From Geobacteraceae bacterium (lineage in GTDB: Bacteria; Desulfobacterota; Desulfuromonadia; Desulfuromonadales; Geopsychrobacteraceae), in the NCBI GenBank assembly GCA_027064785.1, contig JAMOPE010000145.1, positions 1 through 15,423 on the forward strand: DNA of 15,423 bases, written 5' to 3'. A program made the translations under genes and the position numbers. This document shows, in pieces, positions 1-8,551 of the stretch. Within the stretch, counting starts at the first letter, position 1. Each line of letters starts with the position of its first letter. The notes beneath the pieces were generated by a model. It saw nothing but the letters and a program-made list of their open reading frames with translations. It ran no database searches and had not been told where the DNA came from.

Positions 1-42
1 ACCACTGAGTTTCAGTAGAATTCGTCGATACTTCGTTGCCAT
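1..42 (-). CDS. pyrH: UMP kinase, N-terminal fragment (gene runs off the window)
   Basis: Only the first 14 codons are present; the gene continues beyond base 1. The reading MATKYRRILLKLSG matches the conserved start of bacterial UMP kinase, where a Lys-rich N-terminus leads into the first nucleotide-binding strand (LLKLSG). UMP kinase phosphorylates UMP to UDP in pyrimidine synthesis. There are two tandem ATGs, at 45 and 42. An AGGAG lies 4 bases before the first and 7 before the second, so the start at 42 is preferred. It follows tsf by about 60 bases on the same strand, in the widespread order rpsB-tsf-pyrH, and is probably cotranscribed. Identity rests on a very short peptide plus this gene order. 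Confidence 0.85.
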   Translation of the reverse strand, partial: MATKYRRILLKLSG

Positions 43-103
43 CATACTGCTCCTGCTACATAAAAGGGGTTATAGACGTCGTTCCCATAAAAACGGGAGC
101 AAA

Positions 104-1012
104 TTATTTACTCATTGCAGCGACTTCAGCAGCGAAATCATCTTCCTTTTTCTCGATGCCTTCACCAAGCTGGAAGCGAACATAACTGTTCAGTTTAATA
201 TCGGCACCCAACTCTTTCGCTAAAGCAGCGACCAACTTGCCGACTTTCTGGTCAGGATCAATGACAAAAGCCTGCTCAAGCAAGCAAACTTCACCAAAGT
301 ATTTATTGATCTGACCAAGAATGATCTTCTCAACGATATTTTCAGGCTTGCCGCTCTCAATCGCTTTGACACGCATGATCTCTTTCTCTTTTTCAACGAT
401 ATCAGCAGGGACACTGTCGCGATCGAGATACTGAGGAGCAGCTGCAGCAACGTGCATTGCCAGTTGCTTACCGAGTACTTCAACTTTTTCATCAGTGGAT
501 TCAGTTTGCAGTTCAACCAGAACACCAATCTTGCCGTTACCATGAATGTAGGATGTCACAACACCCTGACCCGCATCGATGCGTGCCAGACGGCGGATTC
601 CCATGTTCTCACCAATCGTTGCAATCTGATGGGTCAACTCCTCTGCCACAGTACGACCGCTACCGGGATAGTCAACACCTTTGAGAGCTTCAACATCAGC
701 AACATCATTATTTAGAACGAGGTCACGTACACCGGCAACAAATGTCTGAAAAGCTTCATTTTTGGCAACAAAGTCAGTCTCGGCGTTGACTTCAACTATA
801 GCACCGACAGCACCATTTGAGGTCGCAGCAACGGCACCCTCAGAAGCAACCCGACCCGATTTCTTAGCCGCAGCCGACAAACCTTTTTTACGCAAAAAAT
901 CGACTGCCTCATCCATATTTCCAGCAGTTTCAGTCAAAGCTTTTTTACAATCCATCATTCCTGCCCCGGTTTTCTTACGCAACTCGGAGACCATTGCAGC
1001 TGTAATACTCAC
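104..1012 (-). CDS. tsf: Translation elongation factor Ts
   Basis: EF-Ts is the cytoplasmic nucleotide-exchange factor that releases GDP from EF-Tu. The 302-residue protein opens with the UBA-like N-terminal domain (ELRKKTGAGMMDCKKAL, about residues 10-26) and carries the EF-Tu-contacting signature TDFVAKNE at residues 79-86, followed by the two-part core. The length is normal for the long bacterial form. I chose the GTG at 1012: a GGAGG sits 7 bases upstream and the product begins MSITAAMV as in relatives. The ATG at 1018 would sit only one base after the same GGAGG, and the still more upstream ATG at 1054 adds residues not expected in the family. It lies about 120 bases after rpsB in the same transcript. 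Identification is secure; the start choice is an inference. Confidence 0.96.
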   Translation of the reverse strand: MSITAAMVSELRKKTGAGMMDCKKALTETAGNMDEAVDFLRKKGLSAAAKKSGRVASEGAVAATSNGAVGAIVEVNAETDFVAKNEAFQTFVAGVRDLVLNNDVADVEALKGVDYPGSGRTVAEELTHQIATIGENMGIRRLARIDAGQGVVTSYIHGNGKIGVLVELQTESTDEKVEVLGKQLAMHVAAAAPQYLDRDSVPADIVEKEKEIMRVKAIESGKPENIVEKIILGQINKYFGEVCLLEQAFVIDPDQKVGKLVAALAKELGADIKLNSYVRFQLGEGIEKKEDDFAAEVAAMSK

Positions 1013-1083
1013 GATCATTCCTCCATAATTTTTTAGGCGGGATAAATCCCACACATATTTTTATTTGGTTCCAGTTAAACCAA

Positions 1084-1105
1084 CGGCCGAGCCTAAGCCC
1101 GGCCG
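1084..1105 (-). other. Stem-loop between rpsB and tsf
   Basis: A 9-bp stem (1084-1092 with 1097-1105, one G-U wobble in the minus-strand RNA) closes a 4-base loop, in the 124-base gap between rpsB and tsf. No T-run follows, so it is not a typical intrinsic terminator. It could be an RNA processing or stability element or a partial terminator that sets the S2 to EF-Ts ratio. The role is inferred. Confidence 0.5.
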
Positions 1106-1136
1106 CAGGCCTGTCTATATTTTTAAAAGCTTCTGC

Positions 1137-1928
1137 TTACTCAGCAGCAGCCTCAACGGCAGGAGCTTCTGCAACAACTTCTTTTTTTGCAACTTCAACA
1201 ACCGGCTCATCTTTGCCTTCTGCTGCAGTTTGCTTTTTATCTTTATTCCGCTGAGCCCCTTCAATACAGGCATCGGCCATCTTTGAAGCAAACAGACGAA
1301 TAGCCCGAATTGCATCATCATTACCGGGGATAACATAATCGATGTTATCGGGATCGCAGTTGGTATCGACCACAGCAACAACCGGGATGCCCAGTTTGTT
1401 AGCTTCCTGTACCGCAATCATCTCTTTTTTAGGATCAATGATGAAAATTGCACCGGGGAGCTTGGTCATATTCTTGATACCACCGAGGTTTTTCTCCAAC
1501 TTCTCACGCTCACGTTCAAGCTGCAGAGCCTCTTTTTTGGTGTATTGTTCAATTGTTCCATCAGCAACCATTGCTTCGATTTTTTTCAGGCGATCGATAC
1601 TTGCCTTGATAGTTGCAAAGTTGGTCATCATGCCACCTAACCAGCGGTTATTGACAAAATACTGGTCAGCACGCAAAGACTCTTCTTTGATTGCATCCTG
1701 TGCCTGCTTTTTGGTGCCGACAAACAGAACCTTGTCGCCGTTGGCAACGGTATCCTGAATAAACTGATAGGCAGTTTTGAAATAACGAACGGTTTTCTGC
1801 AGGTCAACAATGTAGATTCCGTTACGTGCCCCGAAGATATAGGGCTTCATTTTTGGGTTCCAGCGTTTGGTCTGGTGACCAAAGTGAACACCCGCTTCGA
1901 GCATTTGCTTCATTGTAATCTGTGCCAT
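1137..1928 (-). CDS. rpsB: 30S ribosomal protein S2
   Basis: S2 is a small-subunit ribosomal protein, placed late in 30S assembly. The 263-residue product shows the family start [19 protein letters not shown], followed by RRWNPKM-type and IYIVDLQKT motifs, the [10 protein letters not shown] block near the middle, and [12 protein letters not shown] and [17 protein letters not shown] in the second half. The C-terminal roughly 40 residues form an Ala/Glu/Val-rich low-complexity tail, a common variable extension. An AGGAG sits 7 bases before the ATG. It is first in the rpsB-tsf-pyrH transcript, with a promoter and a folded leader upstream. Confidence 0.98.
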   Translation of the reverse strand: MAQITMKQMLEAGVHFGHQTKRWNPKMKPYIFGARNGIYIVDLQKTVRYFKTAYQFIQDTVANGDKVLFVGTKKQAQDAIKEESLRADQYFVNNRWLGGMMTNFATIKASIDRLKKIEAMVADGTIEQYTKKEALQLEREREKLEKNLGGIKNMTKLPGAIFIIDPKKEMIAVQEANKLGIPVVAVVDTNCDPDNIDYVIPGNDDAIRAIRLFASKMADACIEGAQRNKDKKQTAAEGKDEPVVEVAKKEVVAEAPAVEAAAE

Positions 1929-1977
1929 GTTTTTTCTCCTTAAACTGGTTTGATTCCTCCGCCTCGATCTGCTTCAG

Positions 1978-2013
1978 CAGGCCCCGGTAGGCAACCGGGA
2001 ACCATCCTGCCTG
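1978..2013 (-). promoter_or_regulatory. Folded rpsB leader, candidate S2 autoregulatory element
   Basis: In the minus-strand RNA a perfect 6-bp hairpin (1983-1988 with 1994-1999, 5-base loop) is enclosed by a second 5-bp stem (1978-1982 with 2009-2013) with an internal bulge. It lies about 50-85 bases ahead of the rpsB start, downstream of the predicted promoter. Autogenous repression of rpsB by S2 acting on a leader structure is known in other bacteria. That this fold is the S2 target is inferred from its position only. Confidence 0.45.
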
Positions 2014-2046
2014 AATCCTGAGACGTGCGAATTGATTAACTGCGGA

Positions 2047-2076
2047 TCTATAACACTACTGCAATAGATCAGGCAA
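2047..2076 (-). promoter_or_regulatory. Predicted sigma-70 promoter for rpsB-tsf-pyrH
   Basis: On the minus strand TTGCCT (2071-2076) and TATAGA (2047-2052) are separated by 18 bases, each matching four of six consensus positions. A start near 2040 gives a leader of about 110 bases that contains the folded element ahead of rpsB. Confidence 0.45.
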
Positions 2077-2180
2077 GAGAAAAAACTGTTTTGGCGATTG
2101 CTTAACAAACAGAAAAACCCACCCCTTCACGGTAAAAGGGAGTTTACACAACAGTAGAGAGCGTACTAACATGCCGCACC

Positions 2181-3353
2181 ATGTCGAGCCTACGCATACA
2201 TCGCTATATCCTTAAAGAAATCGCAACTCCGACAGCACTGAGTCTGCTGATTTTCACCTTTGTCCTGCTGATGGGCAAGCTGCCGAAACTGGCCGAGCTG
2301 ATTATCAATAAAGGTGTTCCTGCAGGAGAAATCCTGCAGCTGTTCAGCTACCTTCTGCCAACATTTTTCGTCATTACGGTTCCCCTTTCATTTCTTCTGG
2401 GGATATTGCTGGCGTTTGGTCGCCTCTCTGCCGACAGCGAATTTATCGCCCTTAAGGCCTCAGGAATCAGTCTCTATACCCTAGTAAAATCGGTTTTTGT
2501 CCTAGCGATCCTCTTTAGTTTACTGACAGCATTCATCACAATCAAACTTGAGCCCTCAAGTAAGAGGGCCTTCCGTAACAAACTTTTTAAGATCGCTGCA
2601 AGCAATGCCAGCGTCAATGTCAAACCGGGAATTTTCAACGATGAGTTCAAGGGGATTGTACTCTATACCCGAGGAATGGATGAACAACGCGGAATCATGA
2701 ATGATGTCTTCATTTCAGATGAGCGTGAAAGTGAGACCCCAGCAATCATAACAGCGAAACAAGGGCGCTTTATCTCCGATCCCCACAAATATAGTTTAAC
2801 GTTGCGACTTACTGACGGGACAATCCACAGGCGTCCCGAAAGCAAAACCTATCAGACGGTTAATTTCAGTAACTACAATATTAATATCAATATCGGGAAC
2901 CAGCTCAATAGCCAGCGACGCTCTTTTTCAAAGAGCGAGCTGTCATGGTCGGAGCTGAACCAGTCGATTCAGAAAACAAAGAAAAAAAATCGACGGCAAC
3001 AACTTTTGACTGAAAAATACGAACGCATTGTTATCGCCTTTGCTCCACTGGTTCTCGTCCTTGTTGGTGTCCCCCTTGGCCTGCAATCACAACGATCCGG
3101 AAAAGGTGCTGGGTTTTCGCTGGCACTATTGGTTTTTCTGGTTTACTACGTTCTCCTCAGTTTGGCCGGAGACATTTCAGATAACGGTCTGGTTCCGGCG
3201 GCAATTATTCTCTGGTTGCCGAATGTCTGCTTTTTCATCGGCGGAGCGTGGTTTCTCCACAATACGGCCCTCGAGAAACCTTTAAAAATACTGTCCCTAC
3301 CAAGAAATGTTTTTAAAAAAAGGACATCAGACGATACGGGAGGAGATCAATGA
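2181..3353 (+). CDS. lptF: LPS export ABC transporter permease LptF
   Basis: This is a YjgP/YjgQ-family inner-membrane permease. With LptG and the LptB ATPase it extracts lipopolysaccharide from the inner membrane and feeds it to the periplasmic Lpt bridge. The 390-residue protein has three N-terminal hydrophobic segments (about residues 15-35, 50-75, 97-120), a long polar middle (about 125-280) that fits the periplasmic beta-jellyroll domain, then three more hydrophobic segments up to about residue 360. Its N-terminus (RYILKEIATP) and the FGRLSADSE block after the second segment are typical. No strong ribosome site precedes the ATG; the start is chosen by family alignment from memory. LptF versus LptG is assigned from order and sequence character, and relies partly on the paired neighbour. 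Confidence 0.9.
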   Translation: MSSLRIHRYILKEIATPTALSLLIFTFVLLMGKLPKLAELIINKGVPAGEILQLFSYLLPTFFVITVPLSFLLGILLAFGRLSADSEFIALKASGISLYTLVKSVFVLAILFSLLTAFITIKLEPSSKRAFRNKLFKIAASNASVNVKPGIFNDEFKGIVLYTRGMDEQRGIMNDVFISDERESETPAIITAKQGRFISDPHKYSLTLRLTDGTIHRRPESKTYQTVNFSNYNININIGNQLNSQRRSFSKSELSWSELNQSIQKTKKKNRRQQLLTEKYERIVIAFAPLVLVLVGVPLGLQSQRSGKGAGFSLALLVFLVYYVLLSLAGDISDNGLVPAAIILWLPNVCFFIGGAWFLHNTALEKPLKILSLPRNVFKKRTSDDTGGDQ

Positions 3354-4432
3354 AAATCCTCAACCGTTTCCTGATAAGTTACTTCATGCGGATTTTGTCT
3401 CTCAGCACCGCTGCATTTATTGGAATCTATCTCCTGATCGATTTTTTCGAAAAAGTGGACGATTTTATCGATCATAATGCGGCGGCATGGGATTATGTTG
3501 TCTATCTTGCCAACAGTATTCCGGTCATTCTTGTCCAGATCCTGCCCCTGGCGATTTTAACGACAATGGTCCTGACCCTCGGCGGTCTCAGTCGAACCAA
3601 TGAAGTGACAGCCATGCGTGCCTGTGGTGTCAGTTTATGGCGGATTGTACAACCACTGATGACACTTGCATTGCTGTTTTCATTCATTTTGCTGTTACTC
3701 AATGAATTTGTCATTCCCTGGAATGCGAAAAAACTGAACTACCTTCTCGATGTTAAAATATCCGGGAAACGCCATGTCCAGTTGACGCGTAATGAAATCT
3801 GGTACCGCAGCAAAAATCAGATTATCAATATAGCAGTCGCCAACTCTCAGCAGAAACAGTTGCAGGGGATTGCTATTTTTACTTTTAATAATCAGCAAAA
3901 GATTATCGATAGGCAGGATATTCCAATGGCCACTTACGTGGATAACCACTGGTATGCAATTACCCTCAACGAACGGATTTTCGATCCAAAGACAGGGGAC
4001 ATTATCAAGCTTGTCACCCACAAGGGAGTCACTCTGGATCTCAACAAGCAGCCCGAAGACTTTGCCAGGCAGGAAAATCTGAAAAACGAGCTAAATTTCC
4101 GCCAACTGGTCGCTATGGTCAAAAAGTTGGAGTCAGAAGGCTATGATGCCACCCGGCAGCGGGTCGATATGCACAATCGGATTGCGACCCCTTTCACCTG
4201 CCTGATTATGGGATTTCTCGGGATCCCCTTTGCCTTGCAGCGTGGTCGTAACAGTAACATCGCACTGGGGATCGGTTTAAGTTTGGGAATCGGTGTTGTT
4301 TACTTTATTATACAGTCACTGGTGACCGCCTTCGGTTACTCAAGTGCCCTTCCACCGTTCATCGCGGCATGGACTGCCAACTTTATTTTTCTATTACTGG
4401 GAGTATGGTTACTGCTGAATGTGAAGGAATAA
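3350..4432 (+). CDS. lptG: LPS export ABC transporter permease LptG
   Basis: This is the second YjgP/YjgQ-family permease of the LptBFG exporter. The 360-residue protein repeats the layout of LptF: an N-terminal segment (ISYFMRILSLSTAAFIGIYLLIDFFE), two further membrane helices in the first 120 residues, a periplasmic jellyroll region (about 130-270), and three C-terminal helices ending in a short tail (LLLNVKE). The DFFEKVDDFI stretch after the first helix is characteristic of LptG. Its ATG overlaps the lptF stop as ATGA, and a GGAGG sits 6 bases upstream inside lptF, so translation is probably coupled to give equal subunit amounts. LptB and LptC are not in this window. Confidence 0.93.
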   Translation: MKILNRFLISYFMRILSLSTAAFIGIYLLIDFFEKVDDFIDHNAAAWDYVVYLANSIPVILVQILPLAILTTMVLTLGGLSRTNEVTAMRACGVSLWRIVQPLMTLALLFSFILLLLNEFVIPWNAKKLNYLLDVKISGKRHVQLTRNEIWYRSKNQIINIAVANSQQKQLQGIAIFTFNNQQKIIDRQDIPMATYVDNHWYAITLNERIFDPKTGDIIKLVTHKGVTLDLNKQPEDFARQENLKNELNFRQLVAMVKKLESEGYDATRQRVDMHNRIATPFTCLIMGFLGIPFALQRGRNSNIALGIGLSLGIGVVYFIIQSLVTAFGYSSALPPFIAAWTANFIFLLLGVWLLLNVKE

Positions 4433-4451
4433 ATCAGGCAGGAGAAGTCAT

Positions 4452-4486
4452 ATTGCGGGAACATGTAACGCACATGCCCCCGCAAT
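4452..4486. terminator. Bidirectional hairpin between lptG and ahcY
   Basis: An 8-bp outer stem (4452-4459 with 4479-4486) encloses a 5-bp inner stem (4462-4466 with 4472-4476). It sits between the convergent ends of lptG and ahcY. A T-run on the plus strand (about 4498-4504) lies some 12 bases beyond the stem, so it is not a textbook intrinsic terminator, but the position suits ending both transcripts. Confidence 0.55.
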
Positions 4487-4502
4487 GATTATCAGTAATT
4501 TT

Positions 4503-5942
4503 TTAGTAACGATAGGTATCAGGCTTGTATGGTCCACTTGCCGGTATCCCCAAATATTTCGACTGTTCGTCGGTCAGAACAGTCAGCTTGGCACCCAGCT
4601 TTTCCAAATGAAGTCGTGCAACCTTCTCATCCAGTAGCTTCGGTAGCACATAGACCTTATTCTCATATTTTTCAGCATTGTTGAATAACTCGATCTGCGC
4701 CATCACCTGATTGGTGAATGAGTTCGACATGACAAAGCTCGGATGACCCGTGGCACAGCCAAGATTCAACAGGCGCCCTTCAGCAAGAACAATCACACCG
4801 TGACCATCTTCAAAAATCCAATGATCAACCTGTGGTTTGATATTTTCACAGCGTACCGATTCGTCTCTTTCAACTGCGATCATTTCGATCTCATTGTCGA
4901 AATGGCCGATATTACCAACGATGGCATTGTGTTTCATCTGCCGCATATGCTCGAGGGTAATGACATTCTTGTTCCCGGTCGTCGTTACATAAATGTCAGC
5001 GTAATCGAGAACATCCTCAACCCGCTTGACCTCATACCCTTCCATCAGCGCCTGTAATGCACAGATCGGATCGATCTCGGTAACGATGACCCGTGCGCCC
5101 TGTCCACGCAGGGACTGGCAACACCCTTTGCCGACATCACCATAACCACAGACAACCGCAACCTTACCGGAAATCATCACATCGGTCGCCCGCATGATGC
5201 CATCAACCAGCGAATGGCGACAGCCGTAGACATTATCAAATTTCGATTTGGTGACTGAATCGTTAACATTCATCGCCGGGAACAGAAGAGAGCCGTCCTC
5301 GGCCATCTGGTAAAGACGGTGAACACCAGTCGTTGTTTCTTCGGTGACCCCTTTGATCGATGCGGCTGTCTTCCCCCAGCGACCACGGTCATTTCCAATC
5401 GACTTCTCAAGTATTTTGACCAATTCAGTCCAGTCTTCAGGATCCTCTTCAGACAGTTCAGGGACGCCGTTTTTTTCCCATTCGTCACCTTTTAATACGA
5501 ACATCGTCGCATCGCCACCATCATCGAGAATCATATTGGGGTATTCACCATCAGGCCAGGTTAGAGCCTGTTCAGTACACCACCAGTACTCTTCAAGGGT
5601 TTCCCCTTTCCAGGCATAAACAGGGACACCCTGTGGATCGTCCTGAGTTCCATTCGGACCAACCGCGATAGCAGCAGCAGCATGGTCCTGGGTCGAAAAG
5701 ATATTACATGAACACCAGCGAATTTTTGCCCCTAGTTCGATCAGGGTTTCAATCAGAACAGCTGTCTGAATCGTCATATGGAGAGACCCGGTAATCAACG
5801 CCCCTCGCAACGGATACTCACCAGCATACTCCTCCCGCAGTGCCATCAAACCCGGCATCTCTTCCTGTGCGAGTTGAATCTCCTTGCGCCCCCAGGCGGC
5901 CAGCGACAGATCTTTGACTTTAAAATCACTGAAATTAGACAA
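4503..5942 (-). CDS. ahcY: S-adenosylhomocysteine hydrolase (adenosylhomocysteinase)
   Basis: This cytoplasmic NAD-dependent enzyme cleaves S-adenosylhomocysteine to adenosine and homocysteine, clearing the product of methylation reactions. The 479-residue protein contains the substrate-domain block [16 protein letters not shown] with His55, [14 protein letters not shown] (79-92), the NAD-binding Rossmann loop GYGDVGKG (266-273), and the typical C-terminus ending KPDTYRY. An insertion at about residues 151-190 marks the long bacterial subtype. The start is a TTG at 5942: an AAGGAG lies 6 bases upstream and the product starts [18 protein letters not shown] as in relatives. The open frame extends 25 codons further upstream without a comparable ribosome site. 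It is monocistronic, divergent from eno. Confidence 0.97.
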   Translation of the reverse strand: MSNFSDFKVKDLSLAAWGRKEIQLAQEEMPGLMALREEYAGEYPLRGALITGSLHMTIQTAVLIETLIELGAKIRWCSCNIFSTQDHAAAAIAVGPNGTQDDPQGVPVYAWKGETLEEYWWCTEQALTWPDGEYPNMILDDGGDATMFVLKGDEWEKNGVPELSEEDPEDWTELVKILEKSIGNDRGRWGKTAASIKGVTEETTTGVHRLYQMAEDGSLLFPAMNVNDSVTKSKFDNVYGCRHSLVDGIMRATDVMISGKVAVVCGYGDVGKGCCQSLRGQGARVIVTEIDPICALQALMEGYEVKRVEDVLDYADIYVTTTGNKNVITLEHMRQMKHNAIVGNIGHFDNEIEMIAVERDESVRCENIKPQVDHWIFEDGHGVIVLAEGRLLNLGCATGHPSFVMSNSFTNQVMAQIELFNNAEKYENKVYVLPKLLDEKVARLHLEKLGAKLTVLTDEQSKYLGIPASGPYKPDTYRY

Positions 5943-6028
5943 TGTGTTCTCCTTTAGATATTTGAAAGATAGAACCGTCTGTTTATCACAACTGAATCGA
6001 GGGGGCAAGTCGGGCAAAAATCATCATT

Positions 6029-6057
6029 AAAATATCCGTTATTTTTTCACAAAACAA
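6029..6057 (-). promoter_or_regulatory. Possible ahcY promoter
   Basis: On the minus strand TTGTTT (6052-6057) and TATTTT (6029-6034) are spaced by 17 bases, a modest match. It would lie back to back with the eno promoter. This is the best candidate seen in the gap but it is weak. Confidence 0.3.
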
Positions 6058-6058
6058 C

Positions 6059-6086
6059 TTCACATCGACGAAACATGTGCTATAAA
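6059..6086 (+). promoter_or_regulatory. Sigma-70 promoter for eno
   Basis: TTCACA (6059-6064) and TATAAA (6081-6086) each match five of six consensus bases and are separated by 16 bases. The start would be near 6093, giving a leader of about 75 bases before eno. Confidence 0.65.
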
Positions 6087-6150
6087 GTGAACTAGTTTCG
6101 CACAAACAAAGTCCCGCTATTCCGGTTGGGGCATTTATTTTTACAGCTGA

Positions 6151-7455
<1,305 letters not shown>

Positions 7456-7462
7456 GTAAAAG

Positions 7463-7497
7463 GGGGGACATGCACCTGATGGCATGTCCCCCTTTTT
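7463..7497 (+). terminator. Intrinsic terminator of eno
   Basis: A perfect 11-bp stem (7463-7473 with 7482-7492) with an 8-base loop is followed directly by five T (7493-7497) and, after AC, five more. It begins just after the eno stop codon. Flanking A and T runs could make it work on the minus strand too. Confidence 0.93.
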
Positions 7498-7702
7498 ACT
7501 TTTTAGACATTTAACTGCTATCATAAAATAACCCAATAGCAGCCCCAACAAATCAACCGTTGTGAATCCTGTCTCTTCACCCCGTGTGAGCATGCGAGCC
7601 GGGCGTTTTTGATTCTGTAGATCATCCGGTAAAAACGACCAGTATTGTAGCCACTAAAAAACCAGCATTCCGTCACTTCAGAAATCAAAAAGCCATTTTT
7701 TG

Positions 7703-7734
7703 CATCCTTTTTGTTGGCTGGGACAAAAAGGATG
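7703..7734. repeat. Perfect 12-bp inverted repeat
   Basis: CATCCTTTTTGT (7703-7714) is the exact reverse complement of 7723-7734, with an 8-base spacer. As RNA it forms a hairpin in either direction. It lies downstream of the minus-strand cluster ending at 7797. It has no clean T-run right after the stem and may be a repeat element rather than a simple terminator. Confidence 0.8.
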
Positions 7735-7740
7735 GCGGCT

Positions 7741-7758
7741 GGCGGGCCGCGACCCGCC
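7741..7758. terminator. GC-rich hairpin after the minus-strand cluster
   Basis: A perfect 6-bp all-G/C stem (7741-7746 with 7753-7758, 6-base loop) lies about 40 bases past the stop of the gene at 7797-8204. On the minus strand it is followed by the T-rich inverted repeat at 7703-7734. Together they could end transcription of the cluster, though the T-tract is interrupted. Confidence 0.4.
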
Positions 7759-7796
7759 GATTCAGATTATTAAATTCCAAAATGCAGAAACATCAG

Positions 7797-8204
7797 TTAC
7801 GCAGGATAAAGTAAATAACTGTTCCCCTTCTTTTCCCGCTTCAACTGACCACCATCAGCCATCTCTTTAACAATCTTCTGCAATTGTTTTTTATCGACGT
7901 CACCAAACAAACCATAAAGTTCCGTCTGTTTCATCCCGGGTTTCTCCGCAACCACAGCAAGAATCTTTTCTTCCAGACTTGTCGATTCTTCGGGCTGCAC
8001 TTCAACCGGAGCGGGGACAGACTCAACCTTCTCAACAACCGGAGCGGGCTCTTCTTTTTTAGAACTTGCCGGGGGGGCCGGTGTCACAGCAGCAGCTTTG
8101 GCCCGTGCCTGTTCTGCCCGGATTTCCTGTTCGAGTGCGGTGAGCCGCTGATAAAAGTAAAAACACGCCCCGGCAACAATCAACAGTACAATAAATGCAA
8201 ACAT
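7797..8204 (-). CDS. Membrane-anchored protein with probable winged-helix C-terminus
   Basis: I do not recognise a named family. The 135-residue product begins with one hydrophobic helix (about residues 2-20, FAFIVLLIVAGACFYFY), followed by a charged helical stretch (21-42) and a Pro/Glu/Ala-rich linker (43-75). The C-terminal roughly 60 residues (LEEKILAVVAEKPGMKQTELYGLFG, then KKQLQKIVKEMADGGQLKREKKGNSYLLY) have the helix-turn-helix plus beta-hairpin pattern of winged-helix domains. The expected topology is anchored in the inner membrane with a soluble domain inside. Its ATG directly follows the stop of the upstream zinc-ribbon gene with no gap, and its ribosome site (GGAGGAG) lies in that gene's last codons, so the two are translationally coupled. 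Whether the domain binds nucleic acid or protein is unknown. Confidence 0.75.
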   Translation of the reverse strand: MFAFIVLLIVAGACFYFYQRLTALEQEIRAEQARAKAAAVTPAPPASSKKEEPAPVVEKVESVPAPVEVQPEESTSLEEKILAVVAEKPGMKQTELYGLFGDVDKKQLQKIVKEMADGGQLKREKKGNSYLLYPA

Positions 8205-8513
8205 TTACTCCTCCTTTTGGATTCCATCGTTATCATGAGTATTAAACCAGCGTTCGAACCAATTTCGATGATCTTTCGCCGCCAGTATTTTGAAATCTTT
8301 CGGTCCCAGCCAAACACCGCCACAACCAGGACAACGATCCATTGGCACATCGTGAAATGTGATCGGCACAATTGCTTCACCACATTTCGGACAATGTCCC
8401 AGGCACGCATCCCTGACCGCTCCCTCTTTTAGCTTATCCAACGCTTCCCGCTCTTTCTTGTGGAAGTATTCCTCCTCCAGTGCTTTCTTACGTTCATCCC
8501 AAGCATTTGCCAT
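8205..8513 (-). CDS. Zinc-ribbon (zf-TFIIB-like) protein
   Basis: This is a 102-residue soluble protein. The first roughly 35 residues are a highly charged helix, probably a coiled coil (DERKKALEEEYFHKKEREAL). A zinc ribbon follows, with CPKC (41-44) and CPGC (61-64) leading to GGVWLG, the signature of the zf-TFIIB (TFIIB-type zinc-binding) family. Such proteins are common in bacteria and largely uncharacterised. A WFERWFN motif lies near the C-terminus. The ATG at 8513 is preceded 8 bases upstream by GGAG; a GTG three codons earlier overlaps that site. It sits between a Cas6-like gene and a membrane protein gene in one apparent operon. Its function is not known. Confidence 0.85.
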   Translation of the reverse strand: MANAWDERKKALEEEYFHKKEREALDKLKEGAVRDACLGHCPKCGEAIVPITFHDVPMDRCPGCGGVWLGPKDFKILAAKDHRNWFERWFNTHDNDGIQKEE

Positions 8514-8551
8514 AATCAACACTCCATCAACTCAAAACAAGTTACTGCCAT

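Larger units (their letters stand above)
7498..7796. other. Intergenic stretch between eno and the minus-strand gene cluster
   Basis: About 300 bases without a credible gene. The 3' third holds the two inverted repeats listed separately (7703-7734 and 7741-7758). A weak 7-bp inverted repeat is at 7515-7521 with 7536-7542. I recognise nothing in the rest. It may be a decayed or repetitive segment, since the sequence between 7570 and 7700 does not resemble the coding sequence around it. Confidence 0.5.

Noticed and set aside
452..1028. Plus-strand open frames inside tsf
   Set aside because: They are antisense frames of a highly conserved gene, without ribosome sites or recognisable products.
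2143..2169. TTTACA and TACTAA upstream of lptF as a promoter
   Set aside because: The spacing is only 15 bases and the -10 would sit too close to the lptF ATG for a normal leader.
5943..6058. S-adenosylhomocysteine riboswitch ahead of ahcY
   Set aside because: I looked for the conserved GC-rich core expected of that riboswitch in the short leader and did not see it; the leader is A/T-rich with no strong fold.
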